From an uncultured Flavobacteriales bacterium (GTDB lineage Bacteria > Bacteroidota > Bacteroidia > Flavobacteriales_D > Sanyastnellaceae), in the NCBI GenBank assembly GCA_938074325.1, contig CALJFZ010000002.1:1-64000 (forward strand): a stretch of DNA of 64,000 nt. The letters are read 5' to 3'. A program made the translations under genes and the position numbers. Within the stretch, counting starts at the first letter, position 1. Each line of letters starts with the position of its first letter. Positions 48,933-58,500 of the stretch are shown in pieces. The notes beneath the pieces were generated by a model, which saw nothing but the letters and a program-made list of their open reading frames with translations, was not told the origin of the DNA and ran no database searches.

Positions 48933-48985
48933 CGAAATCCAACACGGAAAGAGGACCGATGGTCTTGGTTATCTGTCAGGCTTCG

Positions 48986-49648
48986 TCAAAAGCCCAAGTG
49001 TTTCAAGAGGGTGTCGGCCTTTTTGACCGATTTCATGGCCCAGTCGAGCTTCAATTCGGCCTGTTCTTCGGTAGTCAGTTGCCACGAAGAATCAGGCAAC
49101 GTACGGATGTTTTCCATGACGCGGTGCATGATCATGCCCGCGGCGACACTGATGTTCAGCGATTCAGCAAGCCCGTGCATGGGGATGAAGACGTAGTAGT
49201 CTGCGGCGTCAAGCATGCGCTGTGAGACCCCCTCGAATTCGGTGCCCATGACCAAGGCAATGGGTTCGCTCACAGGCAGATCTTTCGCTTGCATTCCGTC
49301 AACATGGGGCGATGTAACGGCAATTTTGTAACCGCGTTGGCGCAAATTTTGAATGCAGGCTTCCGTCGGATTAGCTGCATGTCCGTAACGATGTAGGGTC
49401 AACCATGAGGGCGTGCCTTTGGAAACCCCGCGGTTGAAGACCCAGGGGTTGATGTTCTCAATGAGGTGAACATCTTGGATGCCCATGCCGTCACAGGAGC
49501 GCATAACTGCGCTGGCATTTCGGCTTTGGTAAACATTTTCGAGAACCAAACACAGCTTTCTGGTGCGCGCAAGCAGGGCAGCATCGAACTTTTCGACGCG
49601 CGACTCGCTCAAATACGGGAGGAGGGCTTGAAGTTTGGCGTTTACCAT
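48986..49648 (-). CDS. SpoU/TrmH family RNA methyltransferase
   Basis: LVLENVYQSRNASAVMRSCDGMGIQDVHLIE, ALVMGTEFEGVS and ADYYVFIPMHGLAESLNISVAAGMIMH motifs. Confidence 0.94.
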   Translation of the reverse strand: MVNAKLQALLPYLSESRVEKFDAALLARTRKLCLVLENVYQSRNASAVMRSCDGMGIQDVHLIENINPWVFNRGVSKGTPSWLTLHRYGHAANPTEACIQNLRQRGYKIAVTSPHVDGMQAKDLPVSEPIALVMGTEFEGVSQRMLDAADYYVFIPMHGLAESLNISVAAGMIMHRVMENIRTLPDSSWQLTTEEQAELKLDWAMKSVKKADTLLKHLGF

Positions 49649-49660
49649 GGAGAGGGAATA

Positions 49661-49692
49661 AAAAAGGCCCCGAGCAAATCGCTCGAGGCCTT
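49661..49692 (-). terminator. Rho-independent terminator downstream of the HU gene
   Basis: Minus strand: aaGGCCTCGAGC-gattt-GCTCGGGGCCtttttt. Confidence 0.85.
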
Positions 49693-49713
49693 CTTCAGTA
49701 AAGGCCGGCAGCC

Positions 49714-49983
49714 TTATACCTTCGCGCTCAACTCAGCGCCTGCCTTGAACTTGATTACGTTCTTAGCTGCGATGGTGATGGTCTTACCCGTTTGTGGGTT
49801 GCGACCTTGGCGCTCTGCGCGGTGAGAGACAGAGAAAGAACCGAATCCTACGAGGGAAACGCGATCTCCTTTGCCCAATGCACCAGCTGTTGCGTCTACG
49901 AATGCGTCCAATGCACGCTTTGCGTCTGCTTTTGAGATGCCAGCACCTTCGGCCATTGCATCTACCAATTCTGCTTTGTTCAT
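49714..49983 (-). CDS. HU family DNA-binding protein
   Basis: MNKAELVDAMAEGAGISKADAKRALDAFVDATAGALGKGDRVSLVGFGSFSVSHRAERQGRNPQTGKTITIAAKNVIKFKAGAEL. Confidence 0.97.
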   Translation of the reverse strand: MNKAELVDAMAEGAGISKADAKRALDAFVDATAGALGKGDRVSLVGFGSFSVSHRAERQGRNPQTGKTITIAAKNVIKFKAGAELSAKV

Positions 49984-50017
49984 GGTATAGAGATTAAAAA
50001 TGTTTGTTCAACTCGGC

Positions 50018-50049
50018 CAAATATATAGGCGGGATTTCAAGGCTGGCAA
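50018..50049 (-). promoter_or_regulatory. Putative Bacteroidota-type promoter of HU (TTG-N21-TATATTTG)
   Basis: Minus-strand TTG at 50049-50047 and TATATTTG at 50025-50018; about 34 nt upstream of the ATG. Confidence 0.5.
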
Positions 50050-50146
50050 GGGTTAGCGGTCATTTCGTGGATAAACCCATGGAAATTGTTGAAAAGCATG
50101 AGGTTTTCCGGAGGAAATCCCATGTTTCTGGCCGGTTTCGTTGGAT

Positions 50147-50482
50147 TTACGGCCTGTTCTGGCGGTTGATGCGCTCGTGTACAAACCACAAGATGAGCGA
50201 TAGTAAGGGGACGATGCCCAGCGATGCAGGTGACGCATCAAGCACGGCCCATTGCCCGAGGCAAACGGCAACGGAAACAATGCACAAGCTGACGACAACG
50301 ATGCTGAAGAACGACCGATCCCAGTTGGGTGAATTCAAGGCGATGCTGATGAGCAATGGCACCAATGTCGCAAGAGAGGCCAACAACCAAGCAACTGCCG
50401 CTGGGTCCTGCGTGAGTCCGAGAAAGGAATACAGAAACAACCCCAACCAACCGAGGCGAGAGATGGTTTGCATTTTCTTCAT
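50147..50482 (-). CDS. Hypothetical small membrane protein
   Basis: 111 aa with about four hydrophobic segments; preceded by an exact TACCTTTG-N4-ATG element. Confidence 0.6.
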   Translation of the reverse strand: MKKMQTISRLGWLGLFLYSFLGLTQDPAAVAWLLASLATLVPLLISIALNSPNWDRSFFSIVVVSLCIVSVAVCLGQWAVLDASPASLGIVPLLSLILWFVHERINRQNRP

Positions 50483-50514
50483 GAGCCAAAGGTACGAGCC
50501 GGTACTTTTGCCCC
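50483..50514. promoter_or_regulatory. 32-bp head-to-head promoter module between membrane protein and thioesterase genes
   Basis: Minus: CAAAGGTA 50487-50494 (TACCTTTG), 4 nt to ATG 50482. Plus: TACTTTTG 50503-50510, 4 nt to ATG 50515. Boxes 8 bp apart. Confidence 0.65.
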
Positions 50515-50964
50515 ATGCAAGACTTTCTTCTGCCTCCTGGACAGGTATACACTCCGGAAATCCGCTTTGTCGATATCGATGCTGCTGGCATCGTCAACAA
50601 TGCCACTTACTTCAATTACTTCGAACAGAGTCGGATTGCCTTCTTTGAGCCCTTGCTCGGTAAGAAATGGGATTGGAATGTAGCGGGCATGGTGGTCGCT
50701 CGCCATGAAATTGACTATCGTCTGCCCATCCTATTCAACGACAATGTGCGCATCATTACCTGGATTGAGCACATCGGAGGCAAAAGCATGACGGCTGCGT
50801 ATGAGGTGTACAAGGTACATGGAGAGGATTGGGGGCTCGTAGCTGAAGCCAAGACGGTTTTGGTTTCCTTTGATCACCGTGCAGGTCGTCCAGTCGCCTG
50901 GGCAACGGAAGTGGTAGAGGCGGCGAAGGAATTTGGGTTGGGCCGGCCTCAAATTTCAGTTTGA
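50515..50964 (+). CDS. Acyl-CoA thioesterase, 4HBT/YbgC-like hotdog fold
   Basis: IRFVDIDAAGIVNNATYFNYFEQSRIAFF and HEIDYRLPILFNDNVRIITWIEHIGGKSM motifs. Confidence 0.92.
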   Translation: MQDFLLPPGQVYTPEIRFVDIDAAGIVNNATYFNYFEQSRIAFFEPLLGKKWDWNVAGMVVARHEIDYRLPILFNDNVRIITWIEHIGGKSMTAAYEVYKVHGEDWGLVAEAKTVLVSFDHRAGRPVAWATEVVEAAKEFGLGRPQISV

Positions 50965-51031
50965 ATTTACCGACCGCCTTTCGGTTGATAAGTTCGATGG
51001 CTTTTTCGCGGCCAAAAAAGCACTTTCTGCA

Positions 51032-51039
51032 TAATTTTG
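51032..51039 (+). promoter_or_regulatory. Putative -7 element TAATTTTG upstream of the CBM-like repeat protein
   Basis: Exact TAnnTTTG, 44 nt before ATG 51084. Confidence 0.35.
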
Positions 51040-51083
51040 GCTTCGTGTACTTTTCACACCAATAACCTAATTGCATTAATCGC

Positions 51084-52862
51084 ATGAAAAACATTTACGC
51101 TTTAGCAGTCCTCTTGCTGGCAGCCACCGTGGGCATGGCTCAGGTACCGGTTACCTTTCAAGTGGACATGAACAACGAGACCGTCTCTGCAGACGGTGTG
51201 CACGTGGCTGGAGGCTTCCAAGGATGGGATCCCGCAGCAACGATGATGTCCGACGATAATATGGATGGTATCTATGAAGTGACCATTGAATTGCCAGCGG
51301 ATAGCACTTATGAATTCAAATTCATCAACGGCATGGCCTGGGATTTCGCAGAGGATGTTCCTCCGACATGCCAAGTCGAGGTGTCCGGCAACGACAACCG
51401 TTTTGTGACTGTTGGGGCAGACGACACAGAAGTAAACTACCTCGTGTGCTACGGAAGCTGCGCGGCATGCGGTATGACCACCATCCGTTTGCGTGTTGAC
51501 ATGTCCGTCGAAGCGGCTGTCTCTCCCAACGGTGTGCATGTTGCTGGAAATTTCCAGGGTTGGGATCCAGGGGCGTCTCCCATGAGCGATGCCGATGGAG
51601 ACGGTGTTTGGGAGTCATGGGCTTCATTTAACCCGGATTCAATTGAGGACGGTATGTTGCTCTTCAAGTTTATCAACGGAGACAGCTGGTCCAATCCAAA
51701 CGAAGCACTGACCGGTGAGGCGTGCGCCGATGATTTCGGTAACCGAATGGTGGCATTTGAGAGTGAGAACATGGTCTTGGTTGGTGATTCAGCCACGAGC
51801 GCTGCACCTTGCTTCAATTCATGCGGTACGTGCGTGTCTCCAACTCAGGTGACCTTCCGAGTGGATATGACCACCCAAGAAACGGTGTCGGTGAACGGCG
51901 TGCACGTGGCGGGTTCTTTCCAAGGATGGACGCCATCTGCTAACCCATTGAATGACGATGATGGCGACGGCATCTGGGAAGGAACGTTTGGCATTGCACC
52001 GGGCGATATCCAGTTCAAGTTCATCAACGGAAACGATTGGAGCGGTAATGGCGACGGAAACGTTGACAACGAGTTGATCGTTGGCGATTGCGCTGCAGAA
52101 GGAAGCGACAACCGCGCCTTGACAGTAGGTATTGACGACATTGTATATGAGGTGTGCTACAACTCATGCGAAGCAGGTTGCGTTGAAAACCCAGACCCAG
52201 CCGACGTGACGTTCCGAGTGGACATGACTGAAGAGGAAGTGAACGCCAGCGGCGTATGGGTCATCGGTAACTTCACAACGCCAAACTGGCAGGCAGGTGC
52301 ATTGCAGATGACAGACGACGACATGGACGGTGTCTACGAAGTGACTGTGAACATCAGCGGTTCTTCTACTGTGCTCTACAAATTCACCAACGGCGATCCT
52401 TCTACGGGTGATAACGGTGTCGATTTTGTTGAGGAGTCTGGTATCCAATTGGACGAAGAAGGCAACGAAATCACCAACTTCGAATTGGACGGTTGCGGTC
52501 TGCCAAACGGCTTCGGTGCTTACAACCGCATCCATGAGCGCAGCGGTGAGGCGGAGATTCTTGAGGCGGTTTGCTTCAACAAGTGCAGCACTTGCGTCGT
52601 ATCAGTAAACGAAATCTCCGGTACGCAGTTCAATGCATATCCAAACCCGTTCAACGCAACATTGACATTGGACATTGCAGGGCAGTTGAACAACACCCAA
52701 GTGATCATCACCGATCTCAGCGGCCGCGTTGCAATGGATCTCACCATCGCAGCAGGAGCGGAACGTGTTGTTTTGAATACCGAAGAATTGCCAGCAGGAT
52801 CGTACATCGTACAATGGTTGAACCAAGGCGCTGCTCAAGCGCGCGTGTTCATCAAGCAGTAA
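51084..52862 (+). CDS. T9SS-exported protein with four tandem glycan-binding (CBM20/48-like) E-set repeats
   Basis: Signal peptide; four units of VTFxVDM...V..xGVHVAGxFQGW.P...M.D.D.DGIYE.T........YKFINGD each ending in CxxxCxxC; C-terminal AYPNPFNATLTLDIAG...GSYIVQWLNQGAAQARVFIKQ. Confidence 0.85.
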   Translation: MKNIYALAVLLLAATVGMAQVPVTFQVDMNNETVSADGVHVAGGFQGWDPAATMMSDDNMDGIYEVTIELPADSTYEFKFINGMAWDFAEDVPPTCQVEVSGNDNRFVTVGADDTEVNYLVCYGSCAACGMTTIRLRVDMSVEAAVSPNGVHVAGNFQGWDPGASPMSDADGDGVWESWASFNPDSIEDGMLLFKFINGDSWSNPNEALTGEACADDFGNRMVAFESENMVLVGDSATSAAPCFNSCGTCVSPTQVTFRVDMTTQETVSVNGVHVAGSFQGWTPSANPLNDDDGDGIWEGTFGIAPGDIQFKFINGNDWSGNGDGNVDNELIVGDCAAEGSDNRALTVGIDDIVYEVCYNSCEAGCVENPDPADVTFRVDMTEEEVNASGVWVIGNFTTPNWQAGALQMTDDDMDGVYEVTVNISGSSTVLYKFTNGDPSTGDNGVDFVEESGIQLDEEGNEITNFELDGCGLPNGFGAYNRIHERSGEAEILEAVCFNKCSTCVVSVNEISGTQFNAYPNPFNATLTLDIAGQLNNTQVIITDLSGRVAMDLTIAAGAERVVLNTEELPAGSYIVQWLNQGAAQARVFIKQ

Positions 52863-52885
52863 TTCAAGCGACATCACAAATTGGA

Positions 52886-52912
52886 GAAAGGGAGGGCAAC
52901 CTCCCTTTTTCT
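52886..52912 (+). terminator. Rho-independent terminator
   Basis: aaagggaggg-caa-cctcccttttt. Confidence 0.85.
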
Positions 52913-52963
52913 ATTGTCAACATTGAGGGCTGAAAACTCATTCGATTTTTAGTTAATGCGCAA

Positions 52964-52993
52964 TTGCATCCTTCTCCAAGCCGGTTATATTTA
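52964..52993 (+). promoter_or_regulatory. Putative promoter TTG-N19-TATATTTA upstream of 53023
   Basis: TTG at 52964-52966 and TATATTTA at 52986-52993; one mismatch from TAnnTTTG. Confidence 0.35.
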
Positions 52994-53022
52994 CCCACTA
53001 GATTCACATTAACTAAACTCTT

Positions 53023-55431
53023 ATGAAACACTTTTTACTCCTTTCGGCTTGTTTCTTACTGCTGGGCAGTAGCTACGGGCAATTGGTGGAGATCGCTGTT
53101 GAGCCTTACGTCGTGCACGATGGCAGCATCGCTGAACTCGACGGCATGACGACCTACCATGTTTATGCTGTTTGCGCGAACGCAACAGACGAGATTTCGG
53201 CGGTTTATGGCGATGCAACCGCTCCATTGAGCTTGACTTCGACGACTGGATTTTACCAAAATCCTTTGGGGTCGAATGTAGGGTGGACCATCAATCCAGC
53301 CTTCTTCGCAACCTTCCCGGCTATTGAATACGATTCATGGATTACGTTGGGAACGATGAACCAAAACGAAGTGACGGGCCAACCAAACACAGTAGGTATG
53401 GATACGGCATTTGCTACCTTCTCCACGGGCGGCAATCTTTTGGTCAATTCGGAAAACGGAGGCTCTTGGTTTACGTTGTTCGGCGATACTCAAGCACAGG
53501 CAGGGGATGACTTGAAAGTGTTGATTGCACAATTGACAGTAACGAACGATGCGGTCATTACTGGGAACTTCAACATCCAGATTTTCGTCAACGGCCAGCA
53601 GTCTACCTCGGAGCAGTTCGAAGGCGTCCCATTCAGTTCTGTAGCGGATGCAGTCTTCGGTTGCATGGATCCAGAGGCCACTAACTACAACCCCGATGCC
53701 ACCGAATCAGGTGAGACATGCATTTACCCATGTGCGCTTGAACTCTCCGTTTCCGAAGTGATTCAAAACACATGTCCCGGTGTAGGTGACGGCGAAGTCA
53801 CGGTAACTGCTGCCGGCGAACAGCTTGGGGTGCTTTTCGGCATTGACGGCGATGCGCCTTCGTTGGCTGTCGGCATCTTTGACGACCTAACTGGTGGCAC
53901 TTACACGGTTTCTGCTGTCGATGGTGCCGGATGTGAGGCCAGTATTGAAGTCGAGATTGTTGCTCCTGAATCCATCATGATTTCAGCGTCTATGACGGAA
54001 TCGGTAAGTTGTAGTGGCGGATCTGATGCTGTTATTTCTGGTTCTGCTTCCGGCGGAACAGGCATGCTGAGCTACAGCTTGTCGGCTACATTCGCTGACA
54101 GCAGCGACGACCTTTTCTTCGGTGATCTGGGACCTGGATTGTACACGGTGTACGCCATGGACGAGAACGGTTGCACTGCAGCCATCGAAAACATCTCCAT
54201 TGCGAATCCACAGGCATTGACAGTCTCAGTGTCAGGTGGACAGAACGGCATCTTGGATGCTACCTGCCCTGACAGCGAAGACGGTAGTGTTGTACTGATT
54301 ACGATTGGTGGCTCTGGCACTTCTGCGGGCATGACGTTCAGTACGGACGGCGAAAACTTCGAGGCAGGGAATATCTTGAGCCTGCCTGGCGGAACTTACA
54401 CGTTCTACGCTATGGACGTCAACGGTTGCATTGGTGCAACAGCAAACGAATACACAGTTGGTGCTCCTGATCCCATTGTGATCTCAGGCACAGCGAGTGG
54501 AATCCTCTGCAACGGGGATGAAAACGGCGCCGTTAGTTTCAATGGCGACGGTGGCAACGGAGGTTTGGTATTCTCGTTCAATGGAGGTGAAGATGGTGAC
54601 GTCACGTCATTCGGCGATTTGGCTCCTGGAGACTACACGGTGGTTGCTACCGACGTGGAAGGCTGCATGGCTGAAACGACATTCACTGTTGCTGATGTCG
54701 ATGCAGTAGAAGTGACTGCCTCTGCCTCTGCCGTTTCTTGCAACGGTGATCTGGATGGTTCTGTTGAACTGTCTGCGGCGGGTGGAACCAGCCTCTTCGA
54801 ATACAGTGCTGACGGTACGGACTTCGGTTCGTCTCCACTTTTCGTAGAGTTGAGCCCAGGCACATACACGTTCTATGCCCAGGATTCCAATGGATGCTCA
54901 GCGGCTGTGGAAGCAGTTGTTGAAGAGCCTGCTCCGCTCTCAGTTACGGGTACCATTACCAATGACAGTGGAATCGGCGATGGTGCGCTCGACATCACCG
55001 TGGACGGTGGAAACGGCGGTTACAGCTTCGCATGGAGTGGTCCTGACAACTTCACCAGCGCAGACGAAGACTTGACTGGAATTGTTGCTGGCGAATACAC
55101 TGTAACCATCACCGATGCAAATGGATGTGAAGTGACAGAAACATTTGGTGTTCCTGTGGGCATTGGCGAATGGACGTTCTTGCAATCTGTGAGCATCAGC
55201 CCGAACCCAAGCTTCGGTCAGTTCAACTTGAACATCAATGGCGCTGCGGGCGAGGACGTAATTATGAACGTTTACGACGCCCAAGCGCGTTTGATTTGGT
55301 CTAACACGTTGAACCAAGCATGGGGCTCATTCCAATCGACCATTGACTTGAGTGGAATGGCTTCTGGCATTTATCAATTGGAATTGGTAGCTGATGGCAA
55401 CCGTCAGACTGTTCAATTGATGAAACAGTAA
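53023..55431 (+). CDS. T9SS-exported surface protein: one 'YDSWVTIG/AGDD' domain, one DDGSC-like module, multiple SprB-like repeats, type A sorting tail
   Basis: GTYTFYAMDVNGC / GTYTVSAVDGAGC-type repeats; C-terminal SISPNPSFGQFNLNINGAAG...SGIYQLELVADGNRQTVQLMKQ. Confidence 0.88.
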   Translation: MKHFLLLSACFLLLGSSYGQLVEIAVEPYVVHDGSIAELDGMTTYHVYAVCANATDEISAVYGDATAPLSLTSTTGFYQNPLGSNVGWTINPAFFATFPAIEYDSWITLGTMNQNEVTGQPNTVGMDTAFATFSTGGNLLVNSENGGSWFTLFGDTQAQAGDDLKVLIAQLTVTNDAVITGNFNIQIFVNGQQSTSEQFEGVPFSSVADAVFGCMDPEATNYNPDATESGETCIYPCALELSVSEVIQNTCPGVGDGEVTVTAAGEQLGVLFGIDGDAPSLAVGIFDDLTGGTYTVSAVDGAGCEASIEVEIVAPESIMISASMTESVSCSGGSDAVISGSASGGTGMLSYSLSATFADSSDDLFFGDLGPGLYTVYAMDENGCTAAIENISIANPQALTVSVSGGQNGILDATCPDSEDGSVVLITIGGSGTSAGMTFSTDGENFEAGNILSLPGGTYTFYAMDVNGCIGATANEYTVGAPDPIVISGTASGILCNGDENGAVSFNGDGGNGGLVFSFNGGEDGDVTSFGDLAPGDYTVVATDVEGCMAETTFTVADVDAVEVTASASAVSCNGDLDGSVELSAAGGTSLFEYSADGTDFGSSPLFVELSPGTYTFYAQDSNGCSAAVEAVVEEPAPLSVTGTITNDSGIGDGALDITVDGGNGGYSFAWSGPDNFTSADEDLTGIVAGEYTVTITDANGCEVTETFGVPVGIGEWTFLQSVSISPNPSFGQFNLNINGAAGEDVIMNVYDAQARLIWSNTLNQAWGSFQSTIDLSGMASGIYQLELVADGNRQTVQLMKQ
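53082..53640 (+). other. 'YDSWVTIG/AGDD' domain copy B1
   Basis: TTYHVYAV...EISAVYGD...FYQNPLGS...NPAFFATFPAIEYDSWITLG...GGSWF...QAGDDLKVLIAQLTV. Boundaries approximate. Confidence 0.75.
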
Positions 55432-55446
55432 TGTGATCTAATTCAA

Positions 55447-55473
55447 AGAGGGGGCTTCGGCCCCCTTTTTTTT
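55447..55473 (+). terminator. Rho-independent terminator
   Basis: agagggggc-ttcg-gccccctttttttt. Confidence 0.88.
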
Positions 55474-55556
55474 GCTCCAAACTTTCCTTAAGCAGATGTA
55501 ACCGTAGACGCCAATGCGCCGTAAGACCCAGTATCTCTCAATTTTTCGATTTGATT

Positions 55557-58500
55557 ATGGGTCAATTTTTCCGACTTTTAAGCGTGGTCCAAGCGCTATT
55601 GGTTTACTTGGTTTTCGGGCTTTCCTCAGCATGGTCTCAGGCAGGCTCTTTCGTCATTGAAGAGTACATGGTGCACGATGGCGTGCAAGGAGTTGCTTCC
55701 CTGGCAGGCCAGACCACCTACCGCTACTATCTCGAACTGAGTCATCCCGATGACTTTGTCTCTGCCATTTATGGAGGCGATACGGCCCCGATGTCTCTAG
55801 CATTGGACGCACCCATGTTCAACAGTCCCTTTGCGACGGGGCCCACTGCCGGCGGAATCCTGCCTGTGGTGGCGACTTATTTTCCAGAAGTGGCTTACGA
55901 CAGTTGGATTACCATTGGATTGGAATCAGCTCCGGAAGGAAGCGGCCAAACGGATGTGTCGTCCTTGCAAAGTGAAGAACAGCCTTTCCTTCAGAGTTTT
56001 GTCTCAGGTTCACCTTCAGACGGTGAAGGGTTTACTGTAAACAACGAATTGGGAGGGGCGTGGTACCTGTTGTCAGGAGCAGCAAACGGATATGCGGGCG
56101 ATGATTTAAAGGTATTGGTGATGCAAATCACGACCTCTGGAACACCTTCGGGAACGCTGAATGCGCAGATCATTCCAGCCTCGGGAGAGGAGGATGCGCT
56201 TCAAGTCCAACAAGGATTCGAGGGTACCGAGGTATGGGATTTGTTGCCGCCAGCAGCCTACCCGGGATGCACCGATCCAGATGCATGCAATTACGACGAA
56301 AATGCAACGGAGGACGATGGGAGTTGTGAATACGAAAACTGCGGAGGATGCACTGACGTTTGGGCGTGCAACTATGATGCGACGGCTGCTTTCGAAGATG
56401 GATCGTGCAATTACACCTCTTGCATCGGTTGCACGGATTCGTCTGCATGCAATTTTGACCCTGAAGCGATTTACAACGACGGATCTTGTGAATACACTAG
56501 TTGTGCTTCTTCGGGTTGTACCGAAGTTGCGGCATGCAACTACGACCCCGATGCGACGGTCGATGACGGTTCGTGCGAATACACCACGTGTGCGGGCTGC
56601 ACCGATGCATCCGCAGCGAATTATGATCCAAACGCAACCTACGATGACGGCAGCTGCGAATTTGAAGGATGCCTGAATCCACTCGCCTGCAACTACGATC
56701 CAACCGCAAATGTTTCAGACGGCAGCTGCGAGTACGCTAGTTGTGTGGGGTGCATGAACACATCTGCGTGCAATTACGACCCATCTTATTCCATTTCTGA
56801 TCCATCCAGTTGTGATTTTGCAGAGGATGGATACGACTGTGCAGGTGCCTGCTTGGACGATGCAGACGGAGACGGAGTATGCGATGCATTTGAGATCGCC
56901 GGATGCACAGACGCTGCAGCGGAAAATTTCAATGAGAACGCCACCGATGACGATGGTTCATGCACTTATTCCATTGCTGGTTGTACCAATCCATTGGCCT
57001 GCAACTACGACCCCGAAGCGACCGTTTCGAACGGATCATGTGATTTTGTAACCTGTCTGGGGTGTATGGATTCGGAGGCTTGCAACTTCGATGCGGCTTA
57101 CACAATCGAGGACAACGCATCGTGCGCTTATGCAGCGGCGTTTTACGGATGCGACGGGTCTTGTCTGGGGGACAACGATGGCGACGGAGTTTGCAATGAG
57201 TTGGAAATCCCCGGGTGCATGGACGAGATGGCGTTGAATTTTGATCCACTGGCTACCGATCAGGATAGCTCGTGCACATTCCCGGCATCGTGCAACGATG
57301 AATCGGCTTGCAATTACACCCCGTATGAAGGGTACTGCATCCAGGTGGAAGAATATGCAGTCCATAACGGAATGGTGGGCGATACAGACCTGACCGGTTA
57401 CACGACATACCGCATTTACGCGTTGTGCGAAAATTCAGATGACTTTGTCAGTGCTGTAGCGGGTGACGATGAAAATCCCACCTTCGTCCACACCACGACT
57501 TCCTTTTTCCAGCACGAGGCGGGTGGGGTTTTGGGCGAGAGTTCCAACCCACTTGTTTTTCCATTCATTCCTGCAGCGGCTTACGATTCGTGGGTAACCA
57601 TTGGATTGGATGAGGCTTCTCAAAGTGAGAACGGCGAGTCCGGAGTCAGTGTCCTGGAAGGCCTCGAGCCGTGGGTTGAGCCGTTTGAGGCAGGAGGGTC
57701 GCTGAACATGACAGATGATTTAGGAGGGGTTTGGTACATCTTGAATGGAGCAACCAATGGGGTAGCAGGGGACGATTTGAAAGTACTCTTGGGCCAATTC
57801 ACTACAGATGGTAACATGGATGGGCAGCTGTACGTCCAATTCTTCGAAAACGGCGATGGCATCAACGGCGGTTTCAACAAGATGATCGGGCTTCATGAAG
57901 CCTGCGGCTTGCCAACGAATGACGGATGTGAGTACGCAGAAGAGCATTACGACTGCGGTGGTGTCTGCTTGGCGGACAGCGATGCCGATGGGGTGTGCGA
58001 TCCGCTTGAAATTCCCGGATGTCAGGACCCTGCAGCTAATAATTATGATCCACTCGCGACAGATGATGATGGTTCATGCGACTACTACGTAGATCCTTGT
58101 CTCGATGACGTCGAAGCGCCGTATTTCACCTTTGTTCCTGCGGATTCAACCGTGCAGTGCGATCAACCAATGCCCACCGTCATGGCCATGGCAGCGGATG
58201 AATGCGACGAGGACGTGCAGGTGATGTTCATTGACGGACCCATTGAATTTATTTTCGATTGCCCTCCGTACAACTACCTGTGCACGCGGACGTTCTATGC
58301 GACGGACGATGCGGGCAACACGGCAGAGGCCATCCAGATGATTACGGTGGCCGACACCATCGCTCCTGTTTTCTTGAACCAACCGGATGAGTTGATTGAG
58401 GTCAATGAACAGGCGGGTGAAAGCATCCCAGAACCGTTCGTGGCCATTCAAGACGCTTGCGACGGCAGTGCGCAATGGTCTTCTTCCGACGCCTTGTTGA

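Noticed and set aside
50004-50648. 214-aa plus-strand ORF
   Set aside because: Antisense to the 50147-50482 gene and runs across the 32-bp promoter module into the thioesterase in another frame; no motif.
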